A stretch of 32,808 nt of DNA from Prolixibacteraceae bacterium. GTDB taxonomy: Bacteria > Bacteroidota > Bacteroidia > Bacteroidales > Prolixibacteraceae. The stretch is from contig JALOCD010000045.1 in assembly GCA_023228025.1 (NCBI GenBank), forward strand, positions 1 through 32,808. Direction: 5' to 3'. The notes beneath the pieces were generated by a model. That model was not told the origin of the DNA. It was given only the letters and a program-made list of their open reading frames with translations, and made no database searches. The position numbers and the translations under genes were made by a program. Positions 22,623 to 30,909 of this stretch are shown here, piece after piece; position 1 is the stretch's first letter, and every line of letters begins with the position of its first letter.

Positions 22623-25007
22623 ATGTCAACCGATAATCAATGCGTTCACTGTGGTTCCGATTGTGGAAAAGTACCTGTTGTGGTTGAGAACAATCATTTT
22701 TGCTGCAATGGTTGTAGTCTTGTCTATGGAATTCTGCACGAAAACAAATTGACACAATACTACGCGTTAGAAAAGACTCCCGGTATCAAGCTTGAAGATT
22801 TGTCGTACGACAGTAAATATGCATTTCTTGATAAGGAGGAGGTAAAGTCCAAACTATTTGAATTTCAAGAAGGGAACATTGCCAAGGTGACACTCTACAT
22901 TCCGGTAATTCACTGCATCTCCTGTATTTGGCTGTTGGAGCACCTGAACAAAATCAATCCGGGGATCTTCAACTCGACTGTCAATTTCATATCGAAGAAG
23001 GTTACAATCACCTTTAATTCTGACGAAATTACCCTGCGTCAATTGGTAGAGCTACTCGTTGCTATCCATTATATCCCGGATATTTCGCAGCAGACGCTCG
23101 GGAAAAAACAGGAAGCTGACGGAGATAAGTCCCTTTTGTACAAAATTGGGGTAGCCGGCTTCGTCTTTGGCAATGTGATGCTTTACAGCCTTCCCGAATA
23201 CCTCAACCACAAGCCATTGGGCGAATCGCTGGGAACTTTCCTCTATTTCATGAGTTATGCCTTGCTCATTCCGCTCGTTTTTTACAGCGGCAGCGACTAC
23301 CTGATCTCGGCCTGGCAGAGCCTTAAACGGGGAATTGTCAACATCAATCTTCCGATAGCACTGGGGATTATCGCACTTTTTACCGTAACGACTTTTGATG
23401 TATTTACCCTGAAGGGACCCGGTTATTCCGACTCGCTAGCGGGCTTTCTCTTTTTTTTGCTTTTGGGCAGATGGTACCAAAGCAAGAGTTACAAAGCGCT
23501 GACATTTGACCGAGACTATAAATCTTATTTCCCGGTAGCAGTCAGCAAGATGGTTGACAACCTCGAGCAGAGTACGCTACTCGAAGAGATCGCTGTCGGC
23601 GACGAGCTGTTAATCCGGAACAAAGAATTAATTCCTGCCGACTCCATCCTGGTAAGTGGAACAGCCCTCATCGATTATAGCTTCGTTACCGGTGAATCTA
23701 CAACCATCCGAAAAAGCGCTGGAGAATTTATCTATGCTGGTGGTCGGCAGACAGGTGGCGCCATAACGGTCAAAGTGGAGAAAACCGTCAAACAGAGCCA
23801 CCTTACCCAACTTTGGAACCAGGAGGAGGAGAAATCAAACGCTGCAAAATCGTTCGTCACACTAACCGACCGGCTTAGTGTCACCTTTACCATTATCATC
23901 CTGGCACTTGCGTTGGCTGGCTTTTCCTGGTGGATATGGAAAGATTCACTTGAAACTGCATTAAAAGTATTCACATCCGTATTAATCGTTGCCTGTCCCT
24001 GCGCCCTCTCCATGTCGCTTCCCTTCACGCTCGGAACCGCCATGCGCATCTTCGGCAAAAAAGGGATCTATCTAAAAAACACAACGGTCATCGAGAAGCT
24101 GGTAAAGATCGACACCATCGTCTTCGACAAAACCGGAACCATTACCAAACCTGATGCCAACAAAATTGAATTCATTGGAGAGAAATTGACCGAAGCAGAC
24201 ATTGCCGCTGTCTATTCCCTCGCCAGACAATCCACACACCCCTTGAGCAATGCCATCGCCCGCAATTTTCAGTCGGTAGAACTTGTAGAAACTGAAGGTT
24301 TCGTCGAAATCCCCGGCAGGGGAATTTTCGGGAAAGTACAGAACCGAAGCTGCAAAATGGGTTCGGTGGATTATGTTACCGGAACATTCGGGGCATCCCA
24401 GCAGCAAGCCTCCTATGTCTATCTCTCAATCAATGAGAAAATAAAGGGCTATTTCACCATCCAAAATCAGTACCGCGAAGGATTTGACACCCTGATGCAA
24501 GCCTTGTCGGGCCATTTCGATATTTATCTCCTGTCGGGCGATAACGATTCTGAACGGGAGAAGCTACAGCACTATTTTGAACCGGCAAAAATGCATTTCA
24601 ACCAGAAGGCGCAGGAGAAGATGGATTTCATTCGTAACTTGCAGAAACAAGGCAAGAATGTACTCATGACGGGTGACGGGCTCAACGATGCGGGGGCCTT
24701 TCTCCAGAGTGATGTGGCCCTCTCCATCGCGGATGACATCTACCACTTCTCCCCTGCCGGTGATGCCATCGTGGAGGCGACCAAATTGGGGCAACTTTAT
24801 CGCTTTATCCTTTTTGCACGCCAATCACTCTCCATCGTCCGTATCAGCTTTGCCATCTCCTTCATGTACAACCTGGTCGGACTCTCGTATGCCCTATCGG
24901 GAGAGCTCTCTCCTGTAGTGGCGGCTATTCTGATGCCTGTCAGCTCCGTTTCCGTGGTCGCTTTTGCTACGTTTGCCACTACATGGAAAGCGAGGAGGAA
25001 ATTGTAA
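22623..25007 (+). CDS. ccoI: Copper-translocating P-type ATPase CcoI (FixI)
   Basis: 794 residues, P1B-type ATPase that exports Cu for cbb3 oxidase assembly. The N-terminus has a Cys-rich zinc-finger-like segment (CVHCGSDCGKV, then FCCNGCSLVYGIL) typical of CcoI in Bacteroidetes, then an HMA domain with HCISC near residue 100. Six to eight transmembrane helices follow with the ion motif CPC (about 459, VACPCALSM). The phosphorylation motif DKTGT is near 502; the HP motif is STHPLSN, and the hinge is GDGLNDAGAF. In many Bacteroidetes ccoI precedes ccoS; here it is the last gene of the locus. Confidence 0.95.
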   Translation: MSTDNQCVHCGSDCGKVPVVVENNHFCCNGCSLVYGILHENKLTQYYALEKTPGIKLEDLSYDSKYAFLDKEEVKSKLFEFQEGNIAKVTLYIPVIHCISCIWLLEHLNKINPGIFNSTVNFISKKVTITFNSDEITLRQLVELLVAIHYIPDISQQTLGKKQEADGDKSLLYKIGVAGFVFGNVMLYSLPEYLNHKPLGESLGTFLYFMSYALLIPLVFYSGSDYLISAWQSLKRGIVNINLPIALGIIALFTVTTFDVFTLKGPGYSDSLAGFLFFLLLGRWYQSKSYKALTFDRDYKSYFPVAVSKMVDNLEQSTLLEEIAVGDELLIRNKELIPADSILVSGTALIDYSFVTGESTTIRKSAGEFIYAGGRQTGGAITVKVEKTVKQSHLTQLWNQEEEKSNAAKSFVTLTDRLSVTFTIIILALALAGFSWWIWKDSLETALKVFTSVLIVACPCALSMSLPFTLGTAMRIFGKKGIYLKNTTVIEKLVKIDTIVFDKTGTITKPDANKIEFIGEKLTEADIAAVYSLARQSTHPLSNAIARNFQSVELVETEGFVEIPGRGIFGKVQNRSCKMGSVDYVTGTFGASQQQASYVYLSINEKIKGYFTIQNQYREGFDTLMQALSGHFDIYLLSGDNDSEREKLQHYFEPAKMHFNQKAQEKMDFIRNLQKQGKNVLMTGDGLNDAGAFLQSDVALSIADDIYHFSPAGDAIVEATKLGQLYRFILFARQSLSIVRISFAISFMYNLVGLSYALSGELSPVVAAILMPVSSVSVVAFATFATTWKARRKL

Positions 25008-25070
25008 TTGCATCGAAGGAAACCTATCCAAAAGTTTAATGAAATGATGATTTTTAAATTCTGATTTAGT

Positions 25071-25078
25071 TACCTTTG
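25071..25078 (+). promoter_or_regulatory. -7 box (TACCTTTG) upstream of the HEPN/MNT remnant
   Basis: TACCTTTG fits TAnnTTTG and lies 42 nt before the ATG at 25121. No clear -33 TTTG at the right spacing was found. Confidence 0.45.
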
Positions 25079-25120
25079 TGACTATTGGTACTAACCTGGC
25101 AAATGTCTAATTCCTGATCA

Positions 25121-25294
25121 ATGATAACAGTTGATAAACAGATTGAATATTGGCGAACCACTTCAGAGAAAGACATAGACACAGCCACCGTACTTATAGA
25201 TGCAAAAAAAATATACAGAAGGGATGTTTTTCTGCCATATGAGTATTTAACCAAAACCAAAGAACTTCTTCAATGGTTCAACAAGAGGCTATAA
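25121..25294 (+). pseudogene. Internally deleted HEPN-domain toxin
   Basis: 57 residues. The start MITVDKQIEYWRTTSEKDID matches the usual N-terminus of HEPN proteins ('...I.YW...S..D...A..L'). The end YLTKTKELLQWFNKRL matches the usual C-terminal helix. The 70 or so residues between them, which hold the H-x-x-x-K helix and the RNase motif (Arg, 4-6 residues, His), are missing, and the frame is preserved across the junction. It overlaps the MNT gene by 22 nt in the normal HEPN-MNT order, so the pair was a HEPN-MNT toxin-antitoxin module and the toxin is now dead. Confidence 0.65.
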
Positions 25295-25590
25295 AAATTG
25301 TTAGGCAATATATTGATAATCTGAATAAGGCAGGCTACCCCATTTCGAAAGCTTACCTCTATGGAAGCTATGCCCGCAATGAAGCGACAGAAGATAGCGA
25401 TATTGACGTACTGCTTGTTTCTGAAATTTTTGATACTGATGACGATAAAATTTTGTCTGAGCCATGGTCTCCAAAGTACAGAACAGATCATAGGATTGAA
25501 CCAGTTGCTATAGGCGAACGGCGCTTTTCTATGGATAAGGATTCCATTATCCTGGAAATTGTGCGTAAAGAAGGTGTTGAAATCGACTAA
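25273..25590 (+). CDS. MNT-domain nucleotidyltransferase (MntA-like antitoxin)
   Basis: 105 residues, normal for minimal nucleotidyltransferases. The active-site motif is YGSYARNEATEDSDIDVLLV: GSxxR followed by SDID with the two metal-binding Asp. These proteins inactivate HEPN RNases by adding AMP to them in HEPN-MNT systems. The fold appears complete, with no stop or frameshift. Its ATG at 25273 lies inside the end of the truncated HEPN gene. With its partner gone it is probably an orphan antitoxin. Confidence 0.85.
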   Translation: MVQQEAIKIVRQYIDNLNKAGYPISKAYLYGSYARNEATEDSDIDVLLVSEIFDTDDDKILSEPWSPKYRTDHRIEPVAIGERRFSMDKDSIILEIVRKEGVEID

Positions 25591-25603
25591 ATCCTGAACA
25601 ATC

Positions 25604-26332
25604 TTGCTAACCGACCGTCGTAAATTCATTACCACCTCCCTGACCGGTGGTCTGGTAGCGGCATCTAAAACCAAGGCGCTGAAATTCAAAGTAGGTGGCA
25701 GGATGAGCCATCCTGAATTTCCCGCAGGCAGGTCGGATAAGCTTATACCGCAAATGCGGAAAATTTTTGGCGATGAGATGCATCTTTTCGCCGATTCGAA
25801 CGGCTCTTACGATACTGCGGAGGCTATCCGGATAGGAAAACTGCTTCAGGAGTACAAATACGAACATTACGAGGAACCGGTCCCATTCGACTGGTACAAA
25901 GAGACCAAACAGGTGGCAGATGCCTTGACCATTCCGATTGCTGGAGGTGAACAGGAGTCCAGTATGCACAACTTTAGGTGGTCGATTGCCAATGATGCCC
26001 TTCAAATTGTTCAGCCGGATGTCTACTATTTTGGCGGTATGATCCGGTCGATGAGGGTGGCGCGCATGGCTGAGGCAATGGGAAAACCTGTTAACCCGCA
26101 CATATCCGGCGGACTAGGTTACCTCTACATGATGCATTTTGTCTCCGTTTTGCCCAATGCCGGGGCTTACCACGAATTCAAGGGCGATAACAGGGACCTG
26201 CCGCTGGAGTGCAAAACTTCATCTCTGTTGATTGAAGATGGGATTATCAAGGTTCCAACTGGACCGGGCTCAGGAGTAGATGTTGATCCTGATTACCTAA
26301 AGAAATATGTAGTTGTGGATGACAAATTATGA
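25604..26332 (+). pseudogene. Enolase-superfamily (mandelate racemase/muconate lactonizing) enzyme lacking its capping domain
   Basis: 242 residues against about 380-440 in the family. The first 20 residues (LTDRRKFITTSLTGGLVAAS) are a Tat-type export signal, and right after them, at residue about 24, the sequence is already in the barrel (ALKFKVGGRM, with the second catalytic Lys of K-x-K). Metal ligands are present: Asp (FADSNGSYDT), Glu (HYEEPVPFDWY), Glu (IAGGEQESS) and the His region (NPHISGGLGYLY). The N-terminal capping domain and linker, about 130-150 residues, are gone with the frame kept. No ATG is available: the only start is a TTG at 25604 with a stop just before it (25595). Most likely a pseudogene. 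It overlaps the amidase by 4 nt (ATGA). Confidence 0.65.
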
Positions 26333-27933
26333 AACGAAGAAACTTTCTAACAAACAGCGCCATAGCAGGAATCACCTTTGCCGCCTTACCCCTCTCCTCC
26401 TGTCGTTTTTCCCCGCAAAGTGGAAGCAGCGATAAAAAATCGTTGGAAAACCTGGACGAATTAACCATAATGGAGTTGCAGGAAAAGGTTAAATCCGGTT
26501 CGATCACTTATGTAGGATTGACTCAAATCTACCTGAATCGAATTCAGGAAATAGACAAATCCGGCCCCGGACTAAATTCTGTTATTGAGCTAAATCCTGA
26601 TGCAATGGTCATCGCTGAATCCATGGACAAAGAATTCAAGTCAGGCAAATGGCGGGGACCCATGCATGGAATACCCATCCTGATCAAGGACAACATCGAC
26701 AGCGGCGATAAAATGCAAACGACCGCAGGATCGCTCGCGATGGTGGGCAATGTAGCCAAAGAGGATGCCTTTGTGCTGAAGAAACTTAGGGAGGCAGGCG
26801 CTGTTCTTTTGGGCAAGACCAATCTCAGCGAGTGGGCCAACTTCCGTTCCACCCGTTCGACCAGTGGCTGGAGTAGTCGGGGTGGCCAAACCAAAAATCC
26901 ATACATTCTTGATCGCTCCCCCTGCGGATCGAGTTCAGGTTCGGGAGTCGCTGTTTCGGCCAATCTCTGCGCCGTTGCTGTCGGGACGGAGGCGGATGGC
27001 TCCATTGCTTGTCCGGCTTCCATGAACGGAGTGGTAGGCATCAAACCATCCATAGGATTGGTGAGCCGCACCGGAATCATTCCCATCTCTGCCACCCAGG
27101 ACACTTCGGGCCCCCTGGCACGCACGGTTGCCGATGCGGCCATCTTGCTCAATGCCATGACAGGTATAGATCCAAAGGATGAATCCACCACCAATAACAA
27201 ATTTCAACCCGTTGATTACACCAAATATCTGGATGCAAACAGTTTGAAAGGGAAAAGGATCGGCGTCGAAAAATCCTTTCTCAAACACCACGAAGGAATC
27301 GACAAGATCCTCAAAGAAGGACTGGCACAGATGGAACAGGCAGGCGCCACCATCGTAGAGGTTGAGTTTATGGCCAAATCCGCTGAATTTGGGAAGGCTG
27401 AATTTGAGCGGCTAGAGTTCGAATTCAAGGATGGCCTGAACAAATACCTCGCAACGGCCAATGCCAAAGTGAAGTCACTAAAAGAAGTCATTGCATTCAA
27501 CAGTCAGAACGAATCGACTGCCATGCCATGGTTCAAACAGGAAATCCTGGAGAGCTCAGAAAAAAAGGGTGACTTAACCAGCAAAGAATACATTGCCGGG
27601 AATCTTCAGATTGATAAACTGAAATCATTTATCAATGAGTTGTTTATCACGAATGACCTGGATGCCCTGTGTGGTCCGGCAACCGGAACCCCATGGTGCA
27701 ACGATGTCATCATCGGTGATCACTGGACCGGTTATGGCGCCTATACACCGGCAGCCATCCTAGGTTACCCTTCCATCACGGTTCCGATGGGATTTCTGAG
27801 CGGTCTTCCGGTCGGATTGGCATTTATTGGACAGGTATTTAATGAACAAGCCCTGATTGCCATCGGATACGCTTACGAACAGAAATCGAAGAACAGAAGG
27901 GCGCCGCAGTTTTTAAGTACCCTGAAGATTTAA
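26329..27933 (+). CDS. Amidase signature enzyme, predicted lipoprotein
   Basis: 534 residues. An N-terminal Tat-like RRNFL and lipobox LSSC (cut before Cys25) suggest a membrane-anchored periplasmic or surface lipoprotein. The Ser-Ser-Lys triad of the family is visible: Lys in PILIKDNID (about 119), Ser in SPCGSSSGSGVAVS (about 200-205) and Ser in GTEADGSIACPASMNGVVGI (about 225). Substrate unknown; similar proteins hydrolyse amides or peptide amides. Full length and intact. It overlaps the damaged enolase-superfamily gene by ATGA, so the two were an operon. Confidence 0.9.
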   Translation: MKRRNFLTNSAIAGITFAALPLSSCRFSPQSGSSDKKSLENLDELTIMELQEKVKSGSITYVGLTQIYLNRIQEIDKSGPGLNSVIELNPDAMVIAESMDKEFKSGKWRGPMHGIPILIKDNIDSGDKMQTTAGSLAMVGNVAKEDAFVLKKLREAGAVLLGKTNLSEWANFRSTRSTSGWSSRGGQTKNPYILDRSPCGSSSGSGVAVSANLCAVAVGTEADGSIACPASMNGVVGIKPSIGLVSRTGIIPISATQDTSGPLARTVADAAILLNAMTGIDPKDESTTNNKFQPVDYTKYLDANSLKGKRIGVEKSFLKHHEGIDKILKEGLAQMEQAGATIVEVEFMAKSAEFGKAEFERLEFEFKDGLNKYLATANAKVKSLKEVIAFNSQNESTAMPWFKQEILESSEKKGDLTSKEYIAGNLQIDKLKSFINELFITNDLDALCGPATGTPWCNDVIIGDHWTGYGAYTPAAILGYPSITVPMGFLSGLPVGLAFIGQVFNEQALIAIGYAYEQKSKNRRAPQFLSTLKI

Positions 27934-27941
27934 GCGGTTCT

Positions 27942-27976
27942 AACTCCGGAGGAGTTCCCTGTGAATAACCCCCGGT
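27942..27976 (+). repeat. Left terminal repeat of the RAYT-like element
   Basis: AACTCCGGAGGAGTT forms a 6-bp stem with a 3-nt loop; the 35-nt repeat matches the right end (inverted) with two substitutions and two single-base gaps when the intron is removed. Confidence 0.75.
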
Positions 27977-28031
27977 AAAAAGCAAAGTCCAAACCTAAAC
28001 CCCGATGGGGTTTCCCTGACACTATCAAAAC

Positions 28032-28478
28032 ATGAACAGTTACCGCTCCATTTTGTATCACATCGTCTTTTGCACCTATAACAGAGAAAACACTATTCCT
28101 TCTGACCAACAGGAAGAATTGTATAAATATGTCTGAGGAGTCATCAAGAATAGAAAAGGATTTCTGTATCGAATTAACGGGACTGAAAACCATATTCATA
28201 TTCTGTCCGACTTGCACCCCACCATCGCCTTGTCGGATTACATTAAAGAGATAAAAACCGCTTCCAATAGTTGGATGAAAGAAACCGGAAAGTATCCAAA
28301 ATTCACATCCTGGGCAGAAGGCTCTGCTTCCCTTACCTACGCATACAGAGATAAAGAACTAATAATAAACTACATAAAAAATCAAAAAGAGCACCACAAA
28401 AAAGTATCTTTGGAGGATGAGTATAGATCGTTACTTGATGAGCATGGTGTCAAAATTGATGAACGGTATATTTTTTAG
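28032..28478 (+). pseudogene. IS200-like/RAYT transposase with one in-frame TGA
   Basis: 148 codons plus stop, the full length of a Y1 (HUH) transposase. It starts MNSYRSILYHIVFCTYNREN, has the HUH motif in TENHIHILSDLHP, and the catalytic Tyr in YIKNQKEHHKK. Codon 35 is TGA (28134-28136) in ELYKYV-stop-GVIKNR, where relatives have Trp, Gly or Thr (as in YKYIWGII). All catalytic residues are present downstream of the stop, and without it the frame is complete to TAG. As written the protein is truncated at 34 residues, so the gene is inactive unless the TGA is read through or is an error. Confidence 0.85.
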
Positions 28479-28525
28479 GAGATATGGCAACTCCTACAGA
28501 GTTGATTTAACTCCTCTTCCCTCTT

Positions 28526-28545
28526 CCTCCGGTTGAAACCGGAGG
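28526..28545. repeat. 9-bp hairpin in the right end of the RAYT-like element
   Basis: CCTCCGGTT, loop GA, AACCGGAGG. It abuts the 3' end of the group II intron (28549). Confidence 0.7.
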
Positions 28546-28548
28546 TTA

Positions 28549-28616
28549 ATCGGGTAGGAAGCGGCTCGCACCGCTGTCCTCCCACACCACCTGGCATACT
28601 TTCGTACCGCGGCGGT
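28549..28616 (-). ncRNA. Group II intron domains V and VI
   Basis: Domain V (28616-28586): ACCGCC and GGTGGT strands pair around a GAAA-capped hairpin (GTAC-GAAA-GTAT). Domain VI: GGGAGG pairs with CCT-A-CCC leaving the A at 28555 bulged, the expected branch point, seven bases from the 3' splice site. Confidence 0.75.
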
Positions 28617-28621
28617 TTTCA

Positions 28622-30037
28622 TTAGTTGTTCAACTTGTCGTAATTTAATGCCAAACAAAACAGACCCAGATCGTTAAACCAATTAAAGTTCATGGCAGTT
28701 TTCGCTGTTGGTTGGTTTGATAAATTCCACCAGCCTTGACCAAATCTGGCAAGGTTCCATGCTTTCCTGTCATTAATGCCACATGAGCTCATAAAGAGTT
28801 TTATGGCATAGACTTTCTTACATAGCTTCAGTCTGTAGCACCGAAGTTTTCTTCTGATCCACTGATCAAGATCCCTAAACTGGCCTCGCCATCTCGAAAA
28901 CCGAAAGTATTGTAACCAGCCCCTCAACACGCTGTTCAATTCAGATATGACCCGGTTGAAGGATACTCCACGATTGCGTTTTGTAATCTTTCTTATCTTG
29001 TCTTTGAACCGTTTGATGTTCTCCGGGGAAATGGTCAGTATCCCGTCTTTGACCAGCCGGTAGCCGAGAAACTTCGTCTCTCCACTTGGCACTACTTTAC
29101 TCTTTTGCCGGTTGATCTTAAGCTTCAACCTGCCTTCGATAAACTTACCAATGGATTCCATTACCCTCTCTCCTGCCTTTTGGCTTTTGACGTAGATATT
29201 GCAATCATCTGCGTAACGGCAAAACAGGTGTCCCCGCTTTTCCAACTCCTTATCCAATTCATCTAAAACAATATTGGACAGAAGCGGCGATAACGGGCTG
29301 CCTTGCGGTGTACCTTCCGTTTGCTGACTAATCAACCCTCCCATGAGGATACCGCTTTGCAAGTACTTCCTGATTATCTTTAACAGCATCTTGTCCCCTA
29401 TCTTCTGTGACAAACGGTACATCAAACGGTCGTGGTTAACCCTGTCAAAGAATTTCTCAAGATCGATATCCACAACTATGCAATTACCTCTTTTGATATA
29501 TTCACCCGACTTTCTAACCGCCTGATGGGCATTTCTACCTTCCCTAAAACCATAACTACCCTCAGAAAACTCACCGTCAAACAGTGGGTTCAGTACCTGA
29601 TAAATGGCTTGTTGGATCACCCTGTCCCTTACTGTCGGTATGCCCAACTGCCGTGTCCCTTTGCCATCCGGCTTGAGGATTTCAACCGGTCTTACCGCAT
29701 CAGGGGTGTAACTCCCCGTTAATAGACTGTTCCGCAGATTTTCACCGTGTAGGGTATACCATACTCCGAACTGTTTAATTCCTTGAGAGTCCACGCCCGG
29801 ACTACCATCGTTTCGTTTTACCCGCTTGTAGGCCTTTCTGATATTATCCGAACTGCATACATGCTGCATTAAATCCTCCGTTAAGGCTCGTTTCTGTTCG
29901 CCTGCCCCTGTTACTTGTGACGCCTCTCCCAACATGCCTTCGGATACGCCTTGGCTTGTCTGGGTTGGGTAAATAGCATTCCTGTCCTGTTCCATAAACA
30001 GGTCCAGTTGATACGCTATTTGTTGCTGTCGCTCCAT
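28622..30037 (-). CDS. ltrA: Group II intron reverse transcriptase/maturase
   Basis: 471 residues. The reverse transcriptase domain covers about 60-330 with the catalytic motif CRYADDCNIYV near residue 273; VNHDRLMYRL and GTPQGSPLSPLLSNIVLDEL are also typical. The maturase (X) domain follows (RDLDQWIRRKLRCYRLKL at about 385-405). The C-terminus (GWWNLSNQPTAKTAMNFNWF) has no Cys-rich HNH endonuclease domain, so the intron probably enters DNA at a replication fork or in single-stranded DNA rather than by cleaving both strands. The ATG at 30037 is the natural start. The protein is intact, so the intron may be active. Confidence 0.96.
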   Translation of the reverse strand: MERQQQIAYQLDLFMEQDRNAIYPTQTSQGVSEGMLGEASQVTGAGEQKRALTEDLMQHVCSSDNIRKAYKRVKRNDGSPGVDSQGIKQFGVWYTLHGENLRNSLLTGSYTPDAVRPVEILKPDGKGTRQLGIPTVRDRVIQQAIYQVLNPLFDGEFSEGSYGFREGRNAHQAVRKSGEYIKRGNCIVVDIDLEKFFDRVNHDRLMYRLSQKIGDKMLLKIIRKYLQSGILMGGLISQQTEGTPQGSPLSPLLSNIVLDELDKELEKRGHLFCRYADDCNIYVKSQKAGERVMESIGKFIEGRLKLKINRQKSKVVPSGETKFLGYRLVKDGILTISPENIKRFKDKIRKITKRNRGVSFNRVISELNSVLRGWLQYFRFSRWRGQFRDLDQWIRRKLRCYRLKLCKKVYAIKLFMSSCGINDRKAWNLARFGQGWWNLSNQPTAKTAMNFNWFNDLGLFCLALNYDKLNN

Positions 30038-30487
30038 AACACAGATTTTAAACTAACTGCTCCTTAAACTAATAAATTCAGGCCTTCAATCTTGCGTGAG
30101 TCCTCCAACTTTCTCTGTTGGCTCGTGTCCGTATCTACTATGCCCTCTGCTGACTTCTCGCCTTCCTTCTCATTCCATCGCTGGTCTGATAGTTGCCCCC
30201 GGCAACGGTCGGCGAGATCTCTCGGGGTAAGGCTTCGTTCATTCCCCCGGTACTGGCCGATTTACTGCTCGGGTTACGTATGACTTTAGGGCTTTCCCAA
30301 TCCGAAGCTCGGTTACCCTCCCTTTACAGCCTTATATCGACTTTCTGTACGTCAGTACCCAGGTTTTGCTTAGGACTTCCTTCAGATTTCGGGTCACCCC
30401 GAACACCCTTGTCCTTCGCTAATACTTCCGGTCATAACGGCGTATAAGAGATTTTCACTCCTTTGAACGGTGTCATGCCCGACACAC

Positions 30488-30511
30488 TTCACGGGAAACT
30501 CCTACGGAGTT
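30488..30511 (-). repeat. Outer half of the right terminal repeat, 5' exon of the intron
   Basis: On the minus strand: AACTCCGTAGGAGTTTCCCG then TGAA, directly followed by the intron. The AACTCC-GTA-GGAGTT hairpin lies just upstream of the insertion point. Confidence 0.7.
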
Positions 30512-30588
30512 ACTGGGCAAAGGGACCCTACTAGATTCTTACGCTACGAAAAGCCTACAAACAAGACAATGAAAGTGAAAATAATTTG

Positions 30589-30596
30589 TAGATTTG
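30589..30596 (+). promoter_or_regulatory. -7 box (TAGATTTG) of the tRNA-Lys gene
   Basis: TAGATTTG matches TAnnTTTG, 16 nt upstream of the tRNA 5' end. The -33 element is not obvious. Confidence 0.55.
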
Positions 30597-30612
30597 CACT
30601 TCAATAAAAAAT

Positions 30613-30685
30613 GACTCCGTAGCTCAGCTGGTAGAGCAGTTGACTCTTAATCAACGGGTCGAGGGTTCGAGCCCCTCCGGGGTCA
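30613..30685 (+). tRNA. tRNA-Lys (anticodon CTT)
   Basis: A 73-nt cloverleaf: acceptor GACTCCG/CGGGGTC (one G-U pair), D arm GCTCAGCTGGTAGAGC, anticodon stem GTTGA/TCAAC with the 7-nt loop CTCTTAA giving anticodon CTT, T arm GAGGG-TTCGAGC-CCCTC, discriminator A. CCA is not encoded. A terminator follows, and an integrase gene begins 272 nt downstream in the same direction, so the tRNA is the probable integration target of that element. Confidence 0.95.
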
Positions 30686-30719
30686 CAAAAGGTAAAAGAC
30701 ACTTTACCGACAAATCAGG

Positions 30720-30760
30720 AAAAGCCTTCTAAATTCAATGTTTAGAGGGCTTTTTTCTTT
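30720..30760 (+). terminator. Intrinsic terminator of tRNA-Lys
   Basis: AAAAGCCTTCTAAA, loop TTCAATG, TTTAGAGGGCTTTT (14-bp stem with one G-U pair), followed by a run of T. Confidence 0.85.
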
Positions 30761-30818
30761 CTTATTTATACCAACCAAAGGACAAAGAAAAGCCAATTTT
30801 AACGATAAACCCGGTACT

Positions 30819-30860
30819 AAATCGGTACGGTGAATCGAAAAGTAAAAATCGTACCGATTT
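30819..30860. repeat. 11-bp inverted repeat upstream of the integrase
   Basis: AAATCGGTACG (30819-30829) and its exact reverse complement CGTACCGATTT (30850-30860), 20 nt apart. A partial third copy (CGGTAC) lies just upstream at about 30812. Candidate binding sites of the integrase or its helper factor, from position only. Confidence 0.5.
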
Positions 30861-30909
30861 CTGTCATAAGTCCCTGAAAAGTCGCGCATTGTCCCAGAAA
30901 GACCCGCCC

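Larger units (their letters stand above)
28549..30487 (-). mobile_element. Group II intron (about 1.94 kb)
   Basis: On the minus strand it begins GTGTGTCGGGCATGACACCG at 30487 (GUGYG-type 5' end) and ends CCTACCCGAT at 28549. The ORF (30037-28622) lies in domain IV; domain V starts about 6 nt after the ORF stop and domain VI carries a bulged A seven bases from the 3' end. The borders are supported independently, because joining the flanks restores the terminal repeat of the RAYT-like element. Bases 30038-30487 are the intron's domains I-III, with no gene. Confidence 0.85.
27942..30511. mobile_element. IS200/RAYT-like element with inverted terminal repeats, interrupted by a group II intron
   Basis: The left end 27942-27976 begins AACTCCGGAGGAGTTCCCTG and the right end, read on the minus strand from 30511, begins AACTCCGTAGGAGTTTCCCG. 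After removal of the intron the right end continues TGAATAACCTCCGGT, closely matching the left end's TGAATAACCCCCGGT. Between them lies the transposase gene. Additional hairpins (28526-28545, CCTCCGGTT-GA-AACCGGAGG) lie inside the right end. The terminal repeats are themselves hairpins (AACTCC-GGA-GGAGTT), as expected of single-strand transposase substrates. Confidence 0.7.

Noticed and set aside
30704..30889. 61-codon minus-strand frame after tRNA-Lys
   Set aside because: Crosses the tRNA terminator and the inverted repeat; no family signature.
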